Origin: Candidatus Pacearchaeota archaeon
Lineage (GTDB): Archaea > Nanobdellota > Nanobdellia > Pacearchaeales > GW2011-AR1
Assembly (NCBI GenBank): GCA_002688335.1
Contig: NZCQ01000067.1
Coordinates: 1-8,413 of the forward strand
Direction of reading: 5' to 3'
DNA length: 8,413 bases
The notes under the pieces are model-generated. The model saw only the letters and a list, made by a program, of their open reading frames with translations. It was not told where the DNA came from and searched no databases. Each line of letters starts with the position of its first letter. Position 1 is the stretch's first letter. Made by a program: the position numbers and the translations under genes. This document shows positions 1-5,454 of the stretch, piece by piece.

Positions 1-29
1 ATTTATTATAAAAGAATTTGGAGAATAAA

Positions 30-638
30 TTATTTCCCTTTCCTTCTGCCAGCCCTCACACTTGGCCTTACTTTTGAAGTTGGGTGCTTGCTTCTTAATC
101 CTCTGGATTTTTTTCCTGCACTTGTGAGTCCTCTCATTGCACGTTTTTTGTTCACTGATTTTGTAATCCAGTTAATGTTCTTATCATTTTTTATTTCAGG
201 ACGCTGGGGGTCAACACAGATTGTTTCATAAAAATAATGTATTCCATCTTTCCCGATTTGATAGGAATTTAATACCATAAGATTTTTGTATTTTCTTTCA
301 ACTCGTTGTTCTGCAATCCATTTATAAGACATTTTTAGGTTTTTTCTTGTATGCAATCTTTTGCTTCTTCTCCCCTTGTTTGGTCGAGGTCTTTTGTGCC
401 CGCCTCTTTTTATTCTTACACGAATTATCACAAATCCTTTTTTGTCTTTGTATCCCAAAGCACGAGCTCTGTCCAATCTCAATGGTTTATCAACTTTTGT
501 AAAAACTCCTGATTTTCGCCATTCAATCATTCTTTCTCTAAGTGTTTTTTTGTCAGGCTTTTTCCACGCTTGTTTTAAATGATAATATAATCCTTTTGTG
601 CCCTTTGAGTTTTCTTTTTTAGATTTTTTTTCTATCAT
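30..638 (-). CDS. rpl15e: 50S ribosomal protein L15e (eL15)
   Basis: Structural protein of the large ribosomal subunit, found in archaea and eukaryotes and absent from bacteria. The 202-residue product shows the family hallmarks: RLDRARALGY near residues 54-63, the basic run RGGHKRPRPNKGRRSKR near 78-94, VLNSYQIGKDG near 122-132, and a C-terminal RGLTSAGKKSRGLR block near 169-182 followed by a Lys/Arg-rich tail. Archaeal homologues are usually slightly shorter; the extra length is a lysine-rich N-terminus before GLYYHLKQAWKKP, which corresponds to the usual YKYIREAWK start region. The ATG is supported by a TATA box about 22-30 nt upstream, suggesting a leaderless mRNA. It is divergent from tRNA-Ile. 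Family assignment is firm; the exact start is slightly less so, since in-frame Met codons are few. Confidence 0.97.
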   Translation of the reverse strand: MIEKKSKKENSKGTKGLYYHLKQAWKKPDKKTLRERMIEWRKSGVFTKVDKPLRLDRARALGYKDKKGFVIIRVRIKRGGHKRPRPNKGRRSKRLHTRKNLKMSYKWIAEQRVERKYKNLMVLNSYQIGKDGIHYFYETICVDPQRPEIKNDKNINWITKSVNKKRAMRGLTSAGKKSRGLRSKHPTSKVRPSVRAGRRKGK

Positions 639-659
639 AGATTATTGAGAAAAATTTGG

Positions 660-667
660 TTTAAAAG
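660..667 (-). promoter_or_regulatory. TATA box for the L15e gene
   Basis: On the minus strand this reads CTTTTAAA, with its centre about 25 nt upstream of the eL15 ATG. That places the transcription start at or very near the start codon. It is separate from the TATA box of the divergent tRNA. Confidence 0.6.
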
Positions 668-692
668 ATTTTGGGATGGTGGATAATAAAAC

Positions 693-700
693 TTATAAAT
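693..700 (+). promoter_or_regulatory. TATA box for tRNA-Ile
   Basis: TTATAAAT, preceded by an A-rich stretch (ATAAAAC) that could act as a BRE. It lies 25-32 nt before the first base of the mature tRNA, the spacing expected for an archaeal promoter with almost no 5' leader. Confidence 0.65.
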
Positions 701-724
701 AATCTTCTTCCTATAAAATGATAC

Positions 725-840
725 GAGCCTGTAGCTCAGTCTGGTTAGAGCACTACTCTGATACATAAACAGGTTTTATGTGCTAAATCCTGTTGGATTC
801 AGGAAGGTAGGGGTCCTCGGTTCAAATCCGAGCAGGCTCA
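725..840 (+). tRNA. tRNA-Ile (anticodon GAT), intron-containing
   Basis: A full cloverleaf can be drawn. The acceptor stem is GAGCCTG (725-731) with CAGGCTC (833-839), followed by discriminator A840. The D stem is GCTC/GAGC (734-737, 748-751). The anticodon stem is CTACT (753-757) with GGTAG (806-810). The T arm is CTCGG-TTCAAAT-CCGAG (816-832). The loop reads C-T-GAT-A before the intron, so the anticodon GAT (760-762) decodes AUC/AUU isoleucine codons. A 41-nt intron follows base 37. The 3' CCA is not encoded and must be added by CCA transferase. A membrane-protein ORF starts 7 nt downstream. Confidence 0.95.
764..804 (+). other. tRNA-Ile intron with bulge-helix-bulge splice site
   Basis: 41-nt intron at the canonical 37/38 position. 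The fold gives a textbook archaeal BHB: outer helix CTACT/GGTAG (the anticodon stem), 4-bp central helix CTGA (758-761) with TCAG (799-802), and 3-nt bulges TAC (762-764) and GAA (803-805). Cuts after the second bulge base give the exon ends 763 and 805. The intron body is closed by AACAGG (768-773) with CCTGTT (789-794). This implies a tRNA splicing endonuclease and ligase elsewhere in the genome. Confidence 0.9.
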
Positions 841-847
841 TTTTAAG

Positions 848-1234
848 ATGAAGTTTAAAGAGGTAGCAAGAGATTTATTGGCTTTTGGAAGTATTCCTTT
901 TCTTATTTTAGTCTTAGTTAGAATTCTCATAGCTGGAAATCTACAACAATTTTTTCATATTATCCTAGCTTTGATTATCTTTTTTATTATTTCTCTGTTT
1001 ATAGAAAAGACAGATTATCATATCCCAATAATTATAATCTTAGCGATATTTACATCAGTTTTTTATATGAGCTACATTTATCTTCTATTTGTCCTTGTAA
1101 TAGTGATTTGGTCATTATATTCATTCAAAAAATATCTTAAAAAAGAAAAAGTTATATTAGGATTGATCATTGGAGGATTATCTAGTCTTTTGAGTTATTT
1201 GATATCTTTGCCTTTGGATATACCTAATTTCTGA
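848..1234 (+). CDS. Small polytopic membrane protein of unknown function
   Basis: 128 residues and very hydrophobic, with about five predicted membrane segments (roughly residues 13-31, 33-51, 58-74, 77-92 and 103-121). Short basic stretches such as KKYLKKEK (near 94-101) lie between them. The sequence before the first helix is MKFKEVARDLLAFGS. No enzymatic motif was recognised and no function is proposed. The start lies only 7 nt after the 3' end of tRNA-Ile, and no TATA box or Shine-Dalgarno sequence is visible for it, so it may be made from the tRNA transcript. Its last 11 bases overlap the end of the convergent zinc-ribbon gene. It is judged real by its length, consistent hydrophobic pattern and placement between genes. 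Confidence 0.8.
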   Translation: MKFKEVARDLLAFGSIPFLILVLVRILIAGNLQQFFHIILALIIFFIISLFIEKTDYHIPIIIILAIFTSVFYMSYIYLLFVLVIVIWSLYSFKKYLKKEKVILGLIIGGLSSLLSYLISLPLDIPNF

Positions 1235-1883
1235 TCCCTAACTCAAGAATTAGTTTCTCATCTATTAAATTATAGTTGATTATTGGAAGATTTATTGGAA
1301 GTATCTTTTTATACATGGCCTTCCTTCCTATCGCCTTAATCTCAATACTGCTTTCAAGAGGAATTATAGAGGTATCTTTGAGAGATTTCACCCCAGGCAT
1401 TTTTATTTCATAAATAATTTTATCTGATAGACGTTTCATCTCTGTTGTGGGTTCCTTTTTTGGCAAGTCTGAGATTTTTTTAAGAGATTCATCTGAAAAA
1501 TTTGGCAAGACTTTTCTTTTAGGTGCTTTTTTTTGCATAGGCTGTTGGGAAACTCTAATGTTTTTTGGGTCTATTTTTTCCCCATTAATTATTAATTCAA
1601 AATTTGTTTTAGGTCCTTGATTTTGGACTTCCATTTCCTTTTGCATTTCTTTCTCTAACATTTTGAATGTTTTACTTAACATACTTCCAATTATTTTTCC
1701 TCCAGCTCCTCCAAATAAAGAATTAGAAAACTGATTAAATTCGTTTGTGGTATCTGCTTGGCCAAGCATACCCCAATCTTCTTTCTTTTGTTTTTTAGAA
1801 AGTTTGTATCCACATTCGGAACAGAAATTATCTCTAGCATTAACTTTCTTTCTGCAATCTGGGCACCCTTTTTTCTTGAACAT
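1224..1883 (-). CDS. Zinc-ribbon protein with C-terminal Hsp20-like domain
   Basis: 219 residues. The N-terminus carries a CX2C-X10-CX2C zinc ribbon (C7, C10, C21, C24; CPDC ... CSECGY). A Gly-rich and helical linker follows (GGAGGKIIGSMLSK, then a Glu/Lys-rich helix), then a short beta-like segment containing the sequence LIINGEKIDPKNIRV. The last ~65 residues resemble an Hsp20/alpha-crystallin or CS-type beta sandwich: IYEIKMPGVKSL, SIEIKAIGRK, LPINLPI and a final LILEL strand. A role in chaperone-like binding is inference from that fold; partners are unknown. A TATA box sits 23-32 nt upstream of the ATG, directly after the stop of the upstream MFS gene, so it probably has its own leaderless transcript. 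Confidence 0.8.
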   Translation of the reverse strand: MFKKKGCPDCRKKVNARDNFCSECGYKLSKKQKKEDWGMLGQADTTNEFNQFSNSLFGGAGGKIIGSMLSKTFKMLEKEMQKEMEVQNQGPKTNFELIINGEKIDPKNIRVSQQPMQKKAPKRKVLPNFSDESLKKISDLPKKEPTTEMKRLSDKIIYEIKMPGVKSLKDTSIIPLESSIEIKAIGRKAMYKKILPINLPIINYNLIDEKLILELGIRN

Positions 1884-1905
1884 AGTTAAAAGATAACTCC
1901 AATAA

Positions 1906-1915
1906 GTTTAAATAA
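1906..1915 (-). promoter_or_regulatory. TATA box for the zinc-ribbon gene
   Basis: Reads TTATTTAAAC on the minus strand, 23-32 nt upstream of the ATG at 1883. It fits in the short gap after the MFS stop codon at 1920-1922. Confidence 0.5.
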
Positions 1916-1919
1916 CTTG

Positions 1920-3302
1920 CTATTTAAAATTTAAATATTTTTTGATATGGATTATATCACTAACTTCTTCGTTTATTGTTGGGGCGGCTTCTTTTAAAGC
2001 GATTTCTTCAAATGCTTTGGAAATTGTGAATTTTCTTATTTTTCTGATTTCTCTCATTTTTGGGAGCCACCAAATTACTGAGATGCCTCTTGCTACTGCT
2101 CCTATTATGAAAATTAAGATTATTGGTTGTATGAAATTTGTATCAAGGATTTTTATGAGGAACGCTCCTGTTAAGGCTCCTAAAAAAGTTCCGATACCCC
2201 AAAACATATTGTAGTAAGAGACTGCTAAACCTCTTTTTTGATTGCTTACATTATCATATATGAAATTTTTTTCAGATAAATGGATTCCTGCCCATGCTAT
2301 TCCATTTATTACAGAGGGGAAAATTAAATAGATTGGATTTGAGTCCAAAATCCATAATATTGGAACAAAGGGCATCATTATCGCTGCAATACATAAGGCT
2401 CTGTAACTTCCGTATTTATCTATAAATTTTCCCCAGAATTCTAAAACAAGTAATGAAAAAGCTGTTCCAGAAAAAATTATAATCATGTATGTGGTGTATG
2501 AAAAATTCAAATGTTTTAACAAATAAACTGCTAAAAGAGCTCCTGAGATTGTTGTTGTTAATGTGAAGAAAAATCTAAAGAGAGTGAATCTTCCGAAATT
2601 ATTTTTTGTAGAACTTATTGTAAAATCCCAAAATGAAAAATAATACCCTTTTTTTAGTTTTATTTTTGGTTCATATTGTTTATGGAAAATTTTCCATGAA
2701 ATCAACCGGCTTAAAAGTGCAAGAAAAAATAAGATTCCAAATCCTTGCATTAACATACTATTTTTTTTAAAATAATCCAGAAGTAGTGCTGCAGAGATTG
2801 CAAGGATTACTGAAACAAAACCCACTAAAAGATTTCTTTTTGAAAAATATCTCCCTCTTTTTTTCTTTTCTACAATATCTCCCATCCATGAAAACCATGC
2901 AGGATATCCGAGATTTCCTGCTATTATATACAAAGCAAAAGAAAACAAAACAAGGATTGGAAGCGCTTGCAATAAAATTCCCTTGTGAAATAGAATTGCA
3001 ATGGCAATAAAGGGTAACCACATCAATGATTCGAAAAAAACTGTTTTGAGCATAATTTTTTTTCTAGAGTATTTTTCAGGAAATCGTGAGCCGAAAAGTT
3101 GACTTAATGGGCCCAAGAGTCCTTGCACAGAGCTGAGCATTGCAACGAGAGAAGAACTTGAGTTAACTGCTATTGCAAATGGTGCAACATAATGATGGCC
3201 AAATGAGTTTTTAGCTGAGCAAAAGATTCCTTCTGTGATACTATGCCTTCTGGATTTCTTCTTCCAACCTTCAATCCTAGGAGAATCTTTTTTTGCCACC
3301 AT
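1920..3302 (-). CDS. MFS-type transporter, substrate unknown
   Basis: 460-residue membrane protein with a repeated 6+6 hydrophobic pattern, matching the length and organisation of the major facilitator superfamily. Loop motifs seen: GSRFPEKYSRKK (residues 71-82, the loop 2-3 motif-A position), GDIVEKKKRGRYFSKRN (141-157, after helix 4), and GKFIDKYGSYR (291-301, the motif-A equivalent in the second half). The N-terminal tail (about 25 residues) and the C-terminal tail after ...WWLPKMREIRKIRK are cytosolic and charged. Nothing in the sequence fixes the substrate or direction; export or uptake of a small molecule is all that can be said. It lies 41 nt downstream of tRNA-Gly on the same strand, with a TATA-like sequence in the gap. 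Confidence 0.9.
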   Translation of the reverse strand: MVAKKDSPRIEGWKKKSRRHSITEGIFCSAKNSFGHHYVAPFAIAVNSSSSLVAMLSSVQGLLGPLSQLFGSRFPEKYSRKKIMLKTVFFESLMWLPFIAIAILFHKGILLQALPILVLFSFALYIIAGNLGYPAWFSWMGDIVEKKKRGRYFSKRNLLVGFVSVILAISAALLLDYFKKNSMLMQGFGILFFLALLSRLISWKIFHKQYEPKIKLKKGYYFSFWDFTISSTKNNFGRFTLFRFFFTLTTTISGALLAVYLLKHLNFSYTTYMIIIFSGTAFSLLVLEFWGKFIDKYGSYRALCIAAIMMPFVPILWILDSNPIYLIFPSVINGIAWAGIHLSEKNFIYDNVSNQKRGLAVSYYNMFWGIGTFLGALTGAFLIKILDTNFIQPIILIFIIGAVARGISVIWWLPKMREIRKIRKFTISKAFEEIALKEAAPTINEEVSDIIHIKKYLNFK

Positions 3303-3329
3303 CTTTTATTGATAAGAAAGTGAGGATTG

Positions 3330-3339
3330 ATTAATAAAT
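3330..3339 (-). promoter_or_regulatory. Probable TATA box for the MFS gene
   Basis: Reads ATTTATTAAT on the minus strand, 28-37 nt upstream of the ATG, between the tRNA-Gly 3' end and the gene. Its T-runs could also help end the tRNA transcript. Confidence 0.4.
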
Positions 3340-3343
3340 GTTA

Positions 3344-3414
3344 TGCGCCGTGCGGGAATTGAACCCGCCTCTCTGGCTTGGGAAGCCAGAATTCTACCGA
3401 TAAACTAACAACGC
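3344..3414 (-). tRNA. tRNA-Gly (anticodon CCC)
   Basis: Read on the minus strand: acceptor GCGTTGT pairs with ACGGCGC (with G-U pairs), followed by discriminator A. The D arm is GTTT/GAAT, the anticodon stem CTGGC/GCCAG, the loop TTCCCAA, and the T arm GCGGG-TTCAATT-CCCGC. The anticodon CCC lies at 3380-3382 and reads GGG. It is 71 nt long, with no intron and no encoded CCA. The gene is divergent from metG across a 54-nt gap holding one TATA-like sequence. Confidence 0.95.
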
Positions 3415-3436
3415 CTAATTTTGCTAGAATAATTAA

Positions 3437-3447
3437 CTTTATTAATA
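3437..3447. promoter_or_regulatory. Central TATA-like element between tRNA-Gly and metG
   Basis: CTTTATTAATA on the plus strand. Its centre, near 3442, is about 27 nt from both the tRNA-Gly first base and the metG ATG. Either strand gives a plausible AT-rich TATA box (TTTATTAATA or TATTAATAAA), so both genes may share it. The whole gap is AT-rich, so the exact boundary is uncertain. Confidence 0.4.
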
Positions 3448-3468
3448 TTATTTCTTTTTAATTTTATT

Positions 3469-4836
3469 ATGAAGAAAAAATTTTATGTTACAACTGCGAT
3501 TGATTATGTAAATGCGAGGCCCCATATTGGGCATGCATTCGAAAAAGTTTTAGCGGATGCTTTGGCAAGATATAAACGTCAAAAAGGATACGATGTTTTT
3601 TATTTAACAGGTGTTGATGAAAATGCTCAAAAAAATGTCCAAGCAGCAGAAGTCGCGGGGGTTAAGGTTAAGGAATTTGTAGATAAAAATACTGGTTATT
3701 TTGTAGAATTGGTTAAAAAATTAAATATCTCTCATGATAAATTTGTTAGAACTTCTGCTGGTTCTCATGCCAAGGTTGTGCAAGAAATTTTAAAGAAAAT
3801 TATTGATAGGGGGGATATTTACAATGGAAAATATGAAGGATATTATTGTAGCGGGTGTGAAGGGTATAAAACTGAAAAAGATTTAGTTGAGGGGAAATGT
3901 CCCGAACATAATACAAAACCGAAATTTATGTCTGAGGAAGCTTATTTTTTTAAGCTTTCTAAATATAGGCAAAGATTGATCAAGTTTGCTGAAAAATATA
4001 TTGTTCCCGAATCTAAGAAAAAAGAAATTTTATCTAGGTTAAAACAAGAATTAAGAGACATTTCCATAACAAGAAAGGGGGGCGAGTGGGGGATCGATTT
4101 TCCTGCCGATAAGAAATATAAGGTTTATGTCTGGGTTGATGCCCTTATTAATTATATTTCCGGAGCAAAAGACAAATGGCCTGCGGATGTTCACGTTATT
4201 GGAAAAGGGATTAATTGGTTTCATTCTGTTATTTGGCCTGCTGTTTTAATGTCTGCAAGATATAAACTTCCAAACACTCTTTTAGTTCATGGTTATTTGA
4301 TAACTGGAGGTAAGAAAATAAGTAAGAGTTTAGGAAATGTTATCGATCCTTTAAAATTGCTTGAAAAATATGGTGCAGATTCTGTAAGGTATTCTTTACT
4401 TAGATGTTCTATATTTGAAGACTCTGATTATTCTGAAGAGATTTTGATTGAAAGAAACAATAATGAACTTGCAAATAAACTTGGGAATTTAGTTTCAAGA
4501 GTTGCTGGGCTTATTGAGAAGAATGGAACTGAGAAGTGTGAAAACAAACTGCTTAAAAAATTGAAGGTTAAGGAAATTGAGAAGCGAGTAGATGATTATG
4601 AATTTGATAAGGCGTTGAACGAGATTTTTGGTTTTATTGATGTTTGTAATGAGTATGTTCAGGATAAGAAACCGTGGGAGACTGGAGATAAGAAAGTTCT
4701 TTACGAGTTGAAGGAGTCGATTTTGGAAATTGCGAAATTGCTTTGGGTGTTTATTCCAGAATCGTCGGAGAAAATTATGAAGCAGTTTAGTGCTAAGAAA
4801 ATTGTGAAGGGTGAAGTTCTTTTTCGGAAGATTTAA
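3469..4836 (+). CDS. metG: Methionyl-tRNA synthetase, catalytic chain
   Basis: Class I aminoacyl-tRNA synthetase that charges tRNA-Met with methionine, using ATP. The 455 residues contain HIGH (19-22), the methionine-pocket segment TGVDEN (47-52), a single zinc knuckle C127-X2-C130...C144-X2-H147 in the connective-peptide insertion, YVWVDALINY (about 220-229), and KISKS (283-287) as the KMSKS loop. An alpha-helical anticodon-binding domain follows (near 310-455). The C-terminal OB-fold tRNA-binding domain of many MetRS proteins is not fused here; it is encoded by the next gene. The single C/C/C/H knuckle and the sequences TGVDEN and INWFHSVIWPAVLMSA resemble bacterial, especially CPR-type, MetRS more than classical two-knuckle archaeal enzymes; that comparison is from memory. 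Confidence 0.96.
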   Translation: MKKKFYVTTAIDYVNARPHIGHAFEKVLADALARYKRQKGYDVFYLTGVDENAQKNVQAAEVAGVKVKEFVDKNTGYFVELVKKLNISHDKFVRTSAGSHAKVVQEILKKIIDRGDIYNGKYEGYYCSGCEGYKTEKDLVEGKCPEHNTKPKFMSEEAYFFKLSKYRQRLIKFAEKYIVPESKKKEILSRLKQELRDISITRKGGEWGIDFPADKKYKVYVWVDALINYISGAKDKWPADVHVIGKGINWFHSVIWPAVLMSARYKLPNTLLVHGYLITGGKKISKSLGNVIDPLKLLEKYGADSVRYSLLRCSIFEDSDYSEEILIERNNNELANKLGNLVSRVAGLIEKNGTEKCENKLLKKLKVKEIEKRVDDYEFDKALNEIFGFIDVCNEYVQDKKPWETGDKKVLYELKESILEIAKLLWVFIPESSEKIMKQFSAKKIVKGEVLFRKI

Positions 4837-4837
4837 A

Positions 4838-5179
4838 ATGGAAGGAATAGTAAATTTTGAAGATTGGCAGAAGTTGGATTTACGAGTTGGAAAGATATTG
4901 GAAGTTGAAGACATAGAGGGTGCTGATAAGTTGTATAAGTTTAAGGTTGATTTGGGCAAGGAGGTTGGGGAGAGAGTGATTTGTGCAGGAATTAAAGAAT
5001 ATTATTCTAAAGATGATTTGAAAGGAAAGAAGATTATTGTTTTTGTAAATCTTGCTCCTAGGAAAATTCGCGGAATTGAGAGCCAGGGAATGTTATTGGC
5101 CGCAGGAAGCCCGCAGGAAAATTTGTGTGTTTTGATTTCGCCGGAAAAAGATGTTGAGACTGGGGTGGCGATTAGTTAA
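4838..5179 (+). CDS. MetRS-associated tRNA-binding (OB-fold, EMAPII/Trbp111-type) protein
   Basis: 113 residues forming a stand-alone tRNA-binding OB domain. Family motifs are LDLRVGKILEVEDIEGADKL (13-32), VICAGIKEYY (47-56), VNLAPRKIRGIESQGM (70-85), and LLAAG followed by a C-terminal ISPEKDVETG. It corresponds to the C-terminal dimerisation and tRNA-binding domain of bacterial MetRS, often annotated as the MetG beta chain. The ATG lies one base after the metG stop (TAA A ATG), so the two are translated from one mRNA. A start at 4811 inside metG would add nine residues before the natural family N-terminus, so 4838 was chosen. It probably binds the catalytic chain or tRNA as a dimer (family knowledge). 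Confidence 0.92.
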   Translation: MEGIVNFEDWQKLDLRVGKILEVEDIEGADKLYKFKVDLGKEVGERVICAGIKEYYSKDDLKGKKIIVFVNLAPRKIRGIESQGMLLAAGSPQENLCVLISPEKDVETGVAIS

Positions 5180-5343
5180 TTTTTCCATAGCTCTAAATAA
5201 TATCCTTTTGCTTTTTCTAGATTTAACAACCCCCTTTGGTATAAAAAAGAGCATTATGTTCTTCCATCCTGATTAGTAAGTCCAATCCTTACCCAATTAG
5301 GATTTTGTAAACTTGCATCAATATAAACATATTTTTCAATCAT
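5176..5343 (-). pseudogene. Short ORF with in-frame TAA, preceded by a good TATA box
   Basis: From ATG 5343 the frame encodes 29 residues (MIEKYVYIDASLQNPNWVRI, then GLTNQDGRT) and meets TAA at 5254-5256. The same frame then continues open for 25 codons (CSFLYQRG ... GYYLELWKN) to TAA at 5176-5178, which overlaps the stop of the convergent tRNA-binding gene. A TATA box lies 20-30 nt upstream of the ATG. Both halves have plausible composition, so this is either a decayed 55-codon gene, a 29-residue peptide gene, or chance. The family was not recognised. This ORF occupies most of the gap before minD. Confidence 0.4.
5180..5217 (+). terminator. T-rich probable terminator after the metG operon
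   Basis: TTTTT follows the stop codon directly. Two further T-runs (near 5201-5204 and 5207-5216) lie downstream without a strong hairpin. Runs of T in the coding strand are typical archaeal termination signals. Confidence 0.35.
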
Positions 5344-5362
5344 AAACAAAAAAATCTCGCTT

Positions 5363-5373
5363 CTATATATTTA
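5363..5373 (-). promoter_or_regulatory. TATA box upstream of the short interrupted ORF
   Basis: Reads TAAATATATAG on the minus strand, one of the closest matches to a consensus TATA box in the window. Its centre is 25 nt from the ATG at 5343. It could serve a peptide mRNA or a small RNA. Confidence 0.5.
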
Positions 5374-5454
5374 TTGTTGTGCTAGAAATCTAAAATTAGT
5401 TTTTCTTGGATGTTATTAACTCAAACATTCAAAAGCAGTTATTAATAATTTTAT

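Noticed and set aside
1..30. ATTTATT/AATAAAT inverted repeat after eL15
   Set aside because: It is AT-only with a 16-nt loop at the window edge; too weak to call.
361..582. Plus-strand ORF of 73 codons antisense to eL15
   Set aside because: It is entirely inside the firmly identified eL15 gene on the other strand and has no family features.
764..766. CAT as the anticodon of the plus-strand tRNA
   Set aside because: The BHB fold puts CAT at the start of the intron; GAT sits correctly after the conserved T33.
2767..3021. ORFs on both strands inside the MFS gene (including the plus-strand ones at 1942-2214 and 2786-3010)
   Set aside because: All lie within the continuous MFS frame, with odd composition typical of shadow frames.
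4495..4959. Minus-strand 154-codon ORF across the metG/tRNA-binding gene junction
   Set aside because: It is antisense to two conserved genes, with a low-complexity Leu/Phe/Asn/Ser composition.
5413..5448. AT-only inverted repeat TTATTAA/TTAATAA just after minD as a terminator
   Set aside because: The stem is only A-T pairs, with no T-run following on the minus strand; it is easily formed by chance in AT-rich sequence.
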